Positions 56,955-64,000 of a DNA stretch of 64,000 nt are shown piece by piece. Positions within the stretch are counted from its first letter, which is position 1; every line of letters starts with the position of its first letter. The notes under the pieces are model-generated. The model searched no databases and was not told the origin of the DNA. It saw only the letters and a list, made by a program, of their open reading frames with translations. Source of the stretch: Arthrobacter sp. DNA4 (lineage in GTDB: Bacteria > Actinomycetota > Actinomycetes > Actinomycetales > Micrococcaceae); the NCBI RefSeq assembly GCF_024362385.1, contig NZ_CP101466.1, positions 2,294,001 to 2,358,000 on the forward strand. Reading direction: 5' to 3'. The position numbers and the translations under genes were made by a program.

Positions 56955-58556
56955 ATGGCAGTAATGAACTCGAAACAAAAAGATGGTTGGCTATTGGACA
57001 TGTCAGACCTATTCCAGGATTACTCCGAGGCCGCGGGCCGCACCGGAGCCTACGACGAGATGTTTGCCCCCGGGCAACAGGCCAGGGACTCGTACGGGCA
57101 GGTGGCGGAGGCGCTCCGGAAGCTCTCCCTGGCGGATGTGAGCGCACGCGCCGACTCCATGGCCCGCACCTTCCTGGACCGGGGAGTGACGTTCGACTAC
57201 GCGGGCGAGGAACGGCCCTTCCCCCTCGACATCGTGCCCCGTGTCATCCCCGCGGCTGAGTGGGATGTCCTGGAACGCGGCGTGGCGCAGCGCGTCCGCG
57301 CCCTGGAAGCGTTCCTGAACGACGTCTACGACAAAATGACCGTGGTCTCCGACGGCGTGATTCCCCGCCAGCTCGTGACCACCAGCGCCCACTTCCACCG
57401 GCAGGTCCACGGCTTTGAACCCGCGGGCGGGGTGCGGGTCCACATCTCCGGCATCGACGTCGTCCGCGACGCCGCCGGCACCTTCCGCGTCCTGGAGGAC
57501 AACGTCCGCGTCCCTTCCGGTGTCAGCTACGTGCTGGAAAACCGGCGCGCCATGGCCAAGGGCCTGCCCGAGGCATTCGGCCAGCAGCTTATCCGGCCCG
57601 TGGAAGAGTACCCCCGGCGGCTGCTCTCGGCCCTGCGCAAAACCGCGCCCGCCGGCGTGGACGATCCCACCGTCGTCGTCCTGACCCCCGGCGTGTTCAA
57701 CAGCGCCTACTTCGAGCACACCCTCCTGGCCGGCCTCATGGGCGTGGAACTGGTGGAGGGCCGCGACCTCATCTGCCGCGGAAACCGCGTCTACATGCGC
57801 ACCACGGCCGGCGAACAGCGCGTGGACGTCATCTACAAGCGGATTGACGACGACTTCCTGGACCCGCTGCAGTTCCGGTCCGACTCAATGCTTGGCTGCC
57901 CCGGCCTGGTCAACGCCGCCCGTGCCGGCGGCGTTACCATCGCCAACGCGGTAGGCAATGGCGTGGCAGACGACAAACTGGTTTACAGTTACGTGCCTGA
58001 CCTGATCCGCTACTACCTCAGCGAGGAGCCCATTATCGCCAACGTGGACACCTTCCGCCTCGAGGAAAAGGAGGCCCGGGAGTACACCCTAGACAATCTG
58101 GCGGAACTGGTGGTCAAGCCGGTGGATGGCTCCGGCGGCAAGGGCCTGGTCATCGGTCCCGATGCCTCCAAGGATGAACTGGACGCCCTCCGCCAGCGGA
58201 TCATCTCCGATCCCCGCGGCTGGATCGCCCAGCCGGTGCTGCAGCTCTCCACCGTTCCCACCCTCGGTGGTGACAAGTTCGGGCCCCGCCACGTGGACCT
58301 GCGGCCCTTCGCCGTGAACGATGGTGACGACGTCTGGGTGCTCCCGGGCGGCCTGACCCGCGTCGCGCTGAAGGAAGGGTCCCTGATCGTAAACTCCAGC
58401 CAGGGCGGTGGGTCCAAGGACACCTGGGTCCTTGCCGACTCACCCCAGATGCCGGTCGAAACCGTTCCACGCCAGTCCGTCACGGTCCGCGAACGCGTCT
58501 CTGTGTGGCCGGTGGAAAGCAACTGGCGCGACCGCCAGTCGGAGCAGCAGCAGTGA
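56955..58556 (+). CDS. Circularly permuted ATP-grasp protein (DUF404/DUF407-type)
   Basis: A 533-residue circularly permuted ATP-grasp enzyme. The ordered pieces are RVLEDNVRVPSGVSYVLENR (metal/ATP site, middle of protein), EHTLLAGLMGVELVEGRDL, VDVIYKRIDDDFLDPL, then VVKPVDGSGGKGLVIG as the ATP loop near the C-terminus. Iyer and co-workers predicted that these enzymes form amide or peptide bonds. It is first in a three-gene unit with an alpha-E protein and a transglutaminase-like protease. The ATG at 56955 is one choice; 56964 and 57000 (MSDLFQDYSEAAG) are in frame and 57000 fits many relatives. Confidence 0.9.
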   Translation: MAVMNSKQKDGWLLDMSDLFQDYSEAAGRTGAYDEMFAPGQQARDSYGQVAEALRKLSLADVSARADSMARTFLDRGVTFDYAGEERPFPLDIVPRVIPAAEWDVLERGVAQRVRALEAFLNDVYDKMTVVSDGVIPRQLVTTSAHFHRQVHGFEPAGGVRVHISGIDVVRDAAGTFRVLEDNVRVPSGVSYVLENRRAMAKGLPEAFGQQLIRPVEEYPRRLLSALRKTAPAGVDDPTVVVLTPGVFNSAYFEHTLLAGLMGVELVEGRDLICRGNRVYMRTTAGEQRVDVIYKRIDDDFLDPLQFRSDSMLGCPGLVNAARAGGVTIANAVGNGVADDKLVYSYVPDLIRYYLSEEPIIANVDTFRLEEKEAREYTLDNLAELVVKPVDGSGGKGLVIGPDASKDELDALRQRIISDPRGWIAQPVLQLSTVPTLGGDKFGPRHVDLRPFAVNDGDDVWVLPGGLTRVALKEGSLIVNSSQGGGSKDTWVLADSPQMPVETVPRQSVTVRERVSVWPVESNWRDRQSEQQQ

Positions 58557-58631
58557 GCCCGGCACGTGAAGACCTGGCCGCCGTCGCACATTTCTTTGAT
58601 AACGTTCCGGGCGCGCAGGAGGTAGCCGCGA

Positions 58632-59558
58632 ATGCTTAGCCGTATTGCCGAGTCCCTGTTTTGGATCGGCCGCTATGTGGAGCGGGCGGACGGTACCGCC
58701 CGCATTTTGGATGTCCACCTGGAACGCCTGAACCACCTCCCCATGGAGGAGCGGAAGAGCGTGGCACAGGAACTCCTGGCCGTCATGGGCGCCAAGCCGC
58801 AGAGCGAGGATTTCGGTCTGCCGGAACTGCTCCACGCCCTGGCCTATGACAAGACCAGCGCCACGTCCATTGCCGGTTCCTTGGGTGCCGCCCGCGAGAA
58901 CGCCCGCCGTGCACGCGAGACCGTGTCCTCCGGGCTGTGGGAAAGCCTGAACACCACCTACTACGGGCTGAGCCAGCACCGCAAGGACGTGGTGGGCACC
59001 TACCGTTTCTGCAACTGGACCCTGGAGCGCACCGCAATGGTCAGCGGCCTTGCCGACACCACCGTGAGCCATGACGAGAGCTGGCTCTTCCTGGTCCTTG
59101 GCCGTTCGCTGGAGCGTGCCGACATGACGGCGCGGATGCTCTCCACCCGGGACGTCCTCTCCGCAGGCATGTCCTGGGTGAACATGCTCCGGTGCGCCGG
59201 CGCATACGAATCCTTCCTCCGCACCCGCCGCGCTGCGTTCGGAGACCAGCACGCTGCAGAGTTCCTGCTCCTGGACCGGCTGTTCCCGCGGTCCATCGTC
59301 TATGCCCTGCGGGACGCGGACGAGTGCCTGGCCAAACTTGACCCGTCCGCCCAGCGCGTGGGTTTCATCAACGATGCCCGCCGCATCGTGGGCCAGGCCC
59401 GGACCTTCCTTGAGTTCCACCGCACGGATGACCTCATGTCCGAACTGCCGGAGCACATGGAGCGGGTGCAGAAGGCGGTGTCCCAGGCCTCGGACGCCAT
59501 TTCCCGTAAGTACTTCAATCAGGCGGACGAACTTGCCTGGGTGGGAGAAGTGTCATGA
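58632..59558 (+). CDS. Alpha-E domain protein (DUF403)
   Basis: A 308-residue all-helical alpha-E protein. The N-terminal LSRIAESLFWIGRYVERADG is the hallmark, and SWLFLVLGRSLERADMTARML repeats the idea in the middle. Such proteins always accompany circularly permuted ATP-grasp genes and are thought to be partner or substrate-binding subunits. The ATG has AGGAGG nine bases upstream. It overlaps the transglutaminase gene by four bases (ATGA). Confidence 0.93.
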   Translation: MLSRIAESLFWIGRYVERADGTARILDVHLERLNHLPMEERKSVAQELLAVMGAKPQSEDFGLPELLHALAYDKTSATSIAGSLGAARENARRARETVSSGLWESLNTTYYGLSQHRKDVVGTYRFCNWTLERTAMVSGLADTTVSHDESWLFLVLGRSLERADMTARMLSTRDVLSAGMSWVNMLRCAGAYESFLRTRRAAFGDQHAAEFLLLDRLFPRSIVYALRDADECLAKLDPSAQRVGFINDARRIVGQARTFLEFHRTDDLMSELPEHMERVQKAVSQASDAISRKYFNQADELAWVGEVS

Positions 59559-60406
59559 CCCGGTTGAGCATCGTCCACAGGACGGCCTACAAGTACAACA
59601 AGCGGGTGACGCTGTCCTATAACGAGGCACGGATGACGCCGCTGACGGATTCACAGCAGGTGGTCCTGGAGTCCGTGGTGAAGGTCTCCCCGTCGCAGGC
59701 TGCCGTGAGCACCTACCGCGACTACTGGGGGACCAGGGTCACGGCCTTTGACATGCAGATGCCGCACGAAAACCTCGAGGTGGTCTCCAACATCACCGTC
59801 GAGGTGCACCGGGCTGAGAAGATCCCCGCCGAGGCAGACATCGTGGGCTGGGATGAACTGGCGTCGCCGGAGACGCTTGACGCGTTCAGCGACTGGCTGC
59901 CGCAGTCCCGGCTGAGCGGCCCGGGGGACGAGGTCCTGGGCATCATCCCCGGCGTCGTGGCAGGGAAGAATCCGCACGAAGCTGCCATGGCGGTCTTCGC
60001 CTGGATGCGCGGGGAGATGACGTACATGTCCGGCTCCACTGCCGTCACCACCAACGCGGAGGAAGCCTGGGGCCAGCGCCAGGGGGTGTGCCAGGACCTG
60101 GCGCACCTGGCCATCGGTGCACTGCGCAGCTGTGGCATTCCGGCGCGCTACGTCTCCGGCTACCTGCACCCGCGCTCCAGCGCCGGAATCGGTGAGACCG
60201 TGGCCGGGCAGTCGCACGCATGGCTGGAATGGTGGGACGGGGACTGGCGGAGCTGGGACCCCACCAACCACAAACCCGCCGGTGACTTCCATGTCACGGT
60301 GGCCAGGGGCCGCGACTATCGCGACGTGTCCCCGCTGAAGGGCATCCTGTCCGGCGGCGGCGGCTCCGCCCTGAAAGTCAGCGTGGAGATCACCCAACTC
60401 GCCTGA
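59555..60406 (+). CDS. Transglutaminase-like protease family protein
   Basis: A 283-residue transglutaminase-superfamily protein. The N-terminal 100 residues (RLSIVHRTAYKYNKRVTLSY) are the bacterial transglutaminase N-terminal domain. The core has the catalytic Cys179 in QGVCQDLAHLAI, His in SHAWLEWWDG and Asp in WDPTNHKPAGD. It may cleave or re-form the amide bonds made by the ATP-grasp partner. No signal peptide is seen, so it works in the cytosol. Four-base overlap with the alpha-E gene. Confidence 0.93.
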   Translation: MTRLSIVHRTAYKYNKRVTLSYNEARMTPLTDSQQVVLESVVKVSPSQAAVSTYRDYWGTRVTAFDMQMPHENLEVVSNITVEVHRAEKIPAEADIVGWDELASPETLDAFSDWLPQSRLSGPGDEVLGIIPGVVAGKNPHEAAMAVFAWMRGEMTYMSGSTAVTTNAEEAWGQRQGVCQDLAHLAIGALRSCGIPARYVSGYLHPRSSAGIGETVAGQSHAWLEWWDGDWRSWDPTNHKPAGDFHVTVARGRDYRDVSPLKGILSGGGGSALKVSVEITQLA

Positions 60407-60412
60407 CGGACC

Positions 60413-60443
60413 GGGTTCCCCGGCCTCCGTGGCCGGGGAACCC
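60413..60443. terminator. Terminator after the ATP-grasp/transglutaminase operon
   Basis: A perfect 13-bp stem (GGGTTCCCCGGCC at 60413-60425 with 60431-60443) and a TCCGT loop, seven bases after the transglutaminase stop and ten bases before the convergent FMN-binding protein stop. Confidence 0.8.
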
Positions 60444-60452
60444 GCCGTCGGC

Positions 60453-60920
60453 CTATTCCGATGCCGACCTGGCGGAACTGCTGATCTGCGTCCACCACGT
60501 CATCGGGTCGGTGACCTTGAAGCGGCGGCCCGTGACACTGTCCGGGGAGATGCGCACAAACGCGTCCTTCCGTCCCGCCTGCCAGGGGAAGAGGTACAGG
60601 CGGGAAGTCTCCAGCACTTCCTCAGTGCTCTTGACCAGGGCAGCGGTGCCCTTGATGACCACGCTCCATGCCAGCCCCGTGTCAGGGTCCACTCCGTCCG
60701 CCTCCACCGCCACCGGGGCATCCCCGGAGGCCGCCGACAGCTTGGTTCCCTGGCTGGTGCGGAACACCAGCGTGCCGCCGTCCACGGTGAAGTTGACCGG
60801 GAAGATGTCCGGCCGGCCCTCCACGAGGACCGCCAGCCTGCCCACGGACACCGTCCGCAGCAACGCCCAGCATTCGTGGTGTTCGAGATTCTGCACTTGG
60901 GTGGATGACTCGTTGCTCAT
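60453..60920 (-). CDS. Pyridoxamine 5'-phosphate oxidase-like FMN/F420-binding split-barrel protein
   Basis: A 155-residue split beta-barrel protein. It opens with the actinobacterial ECWALLRTVSVGRLAVLVEG pattern, then PDIFPVNFTVDGGTLVFRTSQG and later VKGTAAL-like VVIKGTAALVKS. These are flavin- or F420-binding proteins of variable function; pyridoxamine oxidase activity is not shown. It converges on the transglutaminase gene and lies 18 bases downstream of the SDR gene on the same strand. Confidence 0.85.
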   Translation of the reverse strand: MSNESSTQVQNLEHHECWALLRTVSVGRLAVLVEGRPDIFPVNFTVDGGTLVFRTSQGTKLSAASGDAPVAVEADGVDPDTGLAWSVVIKGTAALVKSTEEVLETSRLYLFPWQAGRKDAFVRISPDSVTGRRFKVTDPMTWWTQISSSARSASE

Positions 60921-60938
60921 GCCGTGAGCATACCCGCA

Positions 60939-62390
60939 TCACCAGGGGCTGGGCTTGTAATCCTTCAGGAAGACGCCGTACTGGTCCTCGCCCTTTTCAC
61001 CCATGACGATCGGATCGTAGACCCGCGCCGCACCGTCCACCAGGTCGAGGGGTGCATGGAAGCCTTCCTCCATGAGCCGGACCTTGGTGAAGTGCGGGCG
61101 CTCGTCCGTGATCCAGCCGGTATCCACGGCCGTCATCAGGATGCCGTCCGTGTCCAGCATCTCCTGGGCGCTGGTGCGGGTCATCATGTTCAGCGCCGCC
61201 TTGGCCATATTGGTGTGCGGGTGGCCGGGGCCCTTGTAGGCGCGGGAGAACTGTCCCTCCATGGCAGAGACGTTCACGATGTACTTGCGCCGCGCCGTGG
61301 ACCGCTTCATGGCGCCCCGGAGGCGGCTGACCAGCAGGAAGGGCGCCGTGACGTTGCAGAGCTGCACCTCGAGCATCTCCAGGGGATCCACTTCGTCCAA
61401 AACCTGAGTCCAGCTGTTGATCGTGGCAAGGTCCGGGACCAGGCCGCCCGCGTCAATCGCGGTTCCGGAGGCGATGCGTTCCAGTGACGCAGAGCCGGTG
61501 GAGAGCGCCAGCGAGGTGATTGCGTCGCTTACCAGGACCGGGTGTTCAGTGACGCTGCCGGCAAGGGCCAACGGGTGCTTGTCATGGGCGTGGCCGAACG
61601 TCAGGAGCTCAGGGCCGCCGTTGGCCTGCTCCAGGGCCGCCGGAAGCTGCTCGTCCTCTGCGTCCACCAGCGGCTTGTAGGCGTTGCCGGACCGGCGCAC
61701 GGTCTGGGCCGCGTTGTTGATGATGATGTCCAGCGGTCCGGCCTTATCCAGGGAGTCAGTCAGGGCCATGACCTGGGCAGGATCGCGGAGGTCGATTCCC
61801 ACAATACGGAGCCGGTGCAGCCAGTCCCCGCTGTCTTCCATCGCCGCGAAGCGCCGGGCCGCGTCCTTGGGGAACCGGGTGGTGATGGTGGTGTGCGCAC
61901 CGTCCCGCAGCAGCCGGAGGGCGATGTACATCCCGATCTTGGCCCGCCCGCCGGTGAGCAGGGCCCTGCGGCCGGTGAGATCGGTCCGGGCATCACGCTT
62001 GCTGTGGCTGAAGGCCGCGCATTCCGGGCACAGCTGGTGGTAGAAGGCGTCCACCTGGGTGTAGTGCTGCTTGCAGATGTAGCAGGGACGGGACCGGATG
62101 AGGTGGCCGTCGATCTTCCCGGTGGCGGACGGCGCGAGCTTGTTGCCGCGGGTCTCGTCGTCGATCCGGTCCGGGGCGGCCGTGGCTGTCTGGGCAATCA
62201 CGGCCCGGTCGGCATCGGCGATTGAATCGCGCTTGGTGACCCTGCGGTGGCGCTTGACCGCCTTGAACATTTTTCCGGTCGCACGGCGCACCGCGACGTA
62301 GTCCGGGTGCTCCTCGTCGTACGCGTGGATGGTGTTCAGGACCTTGAGGCAGGCCTGGATGTCCTCAGGGGTCAGATCGGGGGAGCTCAT
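60939..62390 (-). CDS. SDR-family protein with N-terminal zinc-ribbon-like motif
   Basis: A 483-residue protein, twice the length of a typical SDR. The first 95 residues are basic and helical. Cys103/Cys106 (RPCYICKQHY) and Cys121/Cys124 (QLCPECAAFS) make a likely zinc ribbon. From 140 on an SDR fold follows: RRALLTGGRAKIGMYIALRLL, DIIINNAAQTVRR, then YIVNVSAMEGQFS. The Tyr of YxxxK is replaced: the segment reads HPHTNMAKAAL, with Thr four residues before the Lys. The substrate is unknown. Homologues of the same build occur in other actinobacteria and in eukaryotes, as far as I recall. Confidence 0.87.
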   Translation of the reverse strand: MSSPDLTPEDIQACLKVLNTIHAYDEEHPDYVAVRRATGKMFKAVKRHRRVTKRDSIADADRAVIAQTATAAPDRIDDETRGNKLAPSATGKIDGHLIRSRPCYICKQHYTQVDAFYHQLCPECAAFSHSKRDARTDLTGRRALLTGGRAKIGMYIALRLLRDGAHTTITTRFPKDAARRFAAMEDSGDWLHRLRIVGIDLRDPAQVMALTDSLDKAGPLDIIINNAAQTVRRSGNAYKPLVDAEDEQLPAALEQANGGPELLTFGHAHDKHPLALAGSVTEHPVLVSDAITSLALSTGSASLERIASGTAIDAGGLVPDLATINSWTQVLDEVDPLEMLEVQLCNVTAPFLLVSRLRGAMKRSTARRKYIVNVSAMEGQFSRAYKGPGHPHTNMAKAALNMMTRTSAQEMLDTDGILMTAVDTGWITDERPHFTKVRLMEEGFHAPLDLVDGAARVYDPIVMGEKGEDQYGVFLKDYKPSPW

Positions 62391-62414
62391 TGGGAAAATT
62401 TTACAGCGTACGCG

Positions 62415-62450
62415 GCAGGCCGGGGCACCACTGGTGGTGCCCCGGCCTGC
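62415..62450. terminator. Palindromic terminator between glgC and the SDR gene
   Basis: A perfect 17-bp inverted repeat (62415-62431 with 62434-62450) centred on TG. It lies 28 bases after the glgC stop (minus strand) and 24 bases before the SDR start, so it ends glgC transcripts. Confidence 0.82.
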
Positions 62451-62478
62451 AACTTCCGTTGGGGAATTTACCTGCGGA

Positions 62479-63888
62479 TCAGCGCAGCCTGGCGCCGGGC
62501 GCGGCTTCCGCTGCTGCGGCGGCGTGGGCGCCGGTCACCTTGTCCGCGGCCTCGCGCATGTCGGGGTACTGGTCAGCAGCCGCCTTAACGGCAGCGGGCA
62601 GCTGGCTCAGGTGCCGTGCGGAGAGCCGGCGCTCCTCGTCTCCGGGTTCCGGGACCTGCTGGCCCTTGGCGAGGACGGTGATGCCGGAGTCCGTGACCTT
62701 GAACCCGCGTGACCTGTCCAGGTCCGCGTCGAGGCCGATGGCGGCACCGGCAGGGACCTTGACGTTCTTGTCGAGGATGGCGCGGTTGATGACTGCCCCT
62801 TCGCCCACCTGCACTTTGTCCATCAGGACAGAATCGATGACCCGGGCGCTGGTTGCGACGTAGACGTCGTTGGACAGTACTGAGCCCTCCACCACGCCAC
62901 CGGAAATCACCACGCCGTTGGCCACGATGGAGTCCAGCGCCGTGCCCACGGTGTTGTTCTTGCCCCGGACGAACTTGGCGGGCGGGGAGATGCTCTGGCG
63001 GGTGTAGATGGGCCACTCGGAGTTGTAGAGGTTGAACACCGGCAGCGGGGAGATGAGGTCCATGTGGGCGTCGTAGAACGAGTCGATGGTGCCCACGTCG
63101 CGCCAATAGGTGCGGTCGCGCTCGGTGGAGCCCGGAATGTCGTTGAGCGTGAAGTCGTAGACGCCGGCCTCGCCCCTGTTGACGAAGTAGGGGATGATGT
63201 CCCCGCCCATGTCGTGCTTGGTGTCCAGACGCTCGGCGTCCACATGCAGCGCAGCAACCAACGCATCGGCGTCGAAGACATAATTGCCCATGGAGGCCAG
63301 GAACTGGGAGGGGTCTGCAGCAAGCCCGGGGGTGCTGGAAGGCTTCTCCACGAATGCTGCGATCTTCTGCGGATCGTTCTGGTCCACCTCGATGACGCCG
63401 AACTGGTCCGCCATGTGCAGCGGCTGCCGGACGGCCGCCACGGTGGCTTTGGCCCCGCTGAGCACGTGTTGTTCCACCATCTGGGCGAAGTCCATACGGT
63501 ACACGTGGTCTGCGCCAACGACGACGACGATGTCGGGGTTGGCGTCATGGATCAGGTTCAGGGACTGGTAGATGGCATTTGCGCTGCCCAGGAACCAACT
63601 CTTGCCTACGCGCTGCTGTGCGGGAACGGAGGCGACATAGTTACCCAGCTGGGTGGACATCCGCCACGCTTCGGATATATGCCGGTCGAGGCTGTGGGAT
63701 TTATATTGCGTGAGAACCACGATTTGCAGATAGCGGGAATTCACCAGATTGGAGATGGCGAAATCGATAAGGCGGTAACTGCCGGCAAACGGCACGGCAG
63801 GCTTGGCCCGGTCTGCCGTCAGTGGCATCAGCCTGTTTCCCTCGCCGCCTGCGAGGACAATGGCCAGGACTTTTTTGGTCAACGGCAT
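62479..63888 (-). CDS. glgC: Glucose-1-phosphate adenylyltransferase
   Basis: ADP-glucose pyrophosphorylase, 469 residues. The nucleotidyltransferase domain opens [17 protein letters not shown] and has [25 protein letters not shown], and [13 protein letters not shown]. The C-terminal third is a left-handed beta helix ([19 protein letters not shown]). It makes ADP-glucose for glycogen synthesis. ATG start, divergent from a probable glgA. Confidence 0.95.
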   Translation of the reverse strand: MPLTKKVLAIVLAGGEGNRLMPLTADRAKPAVPFAGSYRLIDFAISNLVNSRYLQIVVLTQYKSHSLDRHISEAWRMSTQLGNYVASVPAQQRVGKSWFLGSANAIYQSLNLIHDANPDIVVVVGADHVYRMDFAQMVEQHVLSGAKATVAAVRQPLHMADQFGVIEVDQNDPQKIAAFVEKPSSTPGLAADPSQFLASMGNYVFDADALVAALHVDAERLDTKHDMGGDIIPYFVNRGEAGVYDFTLNDIPGSTERDRTYWRDVGTIDSFYDAHMDLISPLPVFNLYNSEWPIYTRQSISPPAKFVRGKNNTVGTALDSIVANGVVISGGVVEGSVLSNDVYVATSARVIDSVLMDKVQVGEGAVINRAILDKNVKVPAGAAIGLDADLDRSRGFKVTDSGITVLAKGQQVPEPGDEERRLSARHLSQLPAAVKAAADQYPDMREAADKVTGAHAAAAAEAAPGARLR

Positions 63889-63990
63889 AATGGTCGCTCC
63901 TGTACGCCTTCGTAACTCCCCAAGACAGTCCGGTAGGCCCGGACTCCTTCACACTAGAACAGTTATCCGTGAACGACTACCTTGGGTCTT

Positions 63991-64000
63991 GTGCGAATAG
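63991..64000 (+). CDS. glgA: Probable start of glycogen synthase glgA (cut by window end)
   Basis: GTGCGAATAG at the window end would encode Met-Arg-Ile-, matching the usual N-terminus of actinobacterial GlgA (M-R-hydrophobic). A divergent glgC-glgA pair is the normal order in this group. A TACCTT at 63980-63985 lies five bases upstream, which would suit a leaderless transcript. Only ten bases are visible, so this is a guess. Confidence 0.3.

Overview
The window looks like chromosome of a high-GC actinobacterium, most probably Micrococcaceae (Arthrobacter/Pseudarthrobacter type). The grounds are strong G/C third-position bias, many GTG and some TTG starts, the actinobacterial proteins WhiA, RbpA and OpcA, and gene order. 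From uvrC to sufT the order follows the block known in Mycobacterium tuberculosis (uvrC-rapZ-yvcK-whiA; gap-pgk-tpiA-secG; pgl-opcA-zwf-tal-tkt; ctaB; ctaA and ABC transporter; sufR-sufB-sufD-sufC-sufT). No tRNA, rRNA or CRISPR array was seen.

Layout. 1-3685: uvrC end, rapZ, yvcK, whiA. 3788-8177: sodA, then lower glycolysis and secG. 8316-16882: rbpA (+), then on the minus strand a pentose-phosphate operon tkt-tal-pgi-zwf-opcA-pgl. In it zwf is interrupted by a frameshift near 10850. 17392-25098: ctaB, an IS110-family insertion sequence with a structured 5' leader (candidate bridge RNA), a SulP-STAS-carbonic anhydrase fusion behind two palindromes, then ctaA and an ABC exporter on the minus strand. 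25240-30302: suf operon with a Rieske protein but without sufS/sufU. 30444-35985: a zinc metallopeptidase, an acyl-CoA ligase/thiolase pair whose thiolase lacks the second catalytic Cys, and an ECF biotin importer (bioY-ecfA-ecfT).

36124-40095 is an accessory stretch of small unrelated genes: an anchored beta-propeller protein, a small P-loop kinase, a DHFR-like reductase, a GNAT, a three-helix protein and a VOC protein. 40192-47933 holds DUF808, a spore-photolyase-like radical SAM enzyme, an ABC-F ATPase, a YbaK-like deacylase, SURF1, two small conserved proteins, fabG and a second SDR with FabI-like active-site spacing. 48012-53067 holds serB, an ABC ATPase, a TSUP permease, a SPOUT methyltransferase, zinc-free L31 and a lipoate ligase. 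53116-56886 has pepN and a yeiH-type gene cut by an in-frame TAA. 56955-60406 is the circularly permuted ATP-grasp / alpha-E / transglutaminase operon. 60453-64000 holds an FMN-binding-split protein, an SDR with a zinc-ribbon-like N-terminus, glgC, and the probable first codons of a divergent glgA.

Most of the window is central metabolism. The parts that deserve a second look are: two copies of a 58-bp imperfect palindrome at convergent gene ends (30371-30428 and 53073-53130), the IS110 leader, the two broken genes (zwf, yeiH), the Cys-less thiolase beside the biotin importer, the two atypical SDRs, and the palindromes upstream of the SulP-carbonic anhydrase gene.
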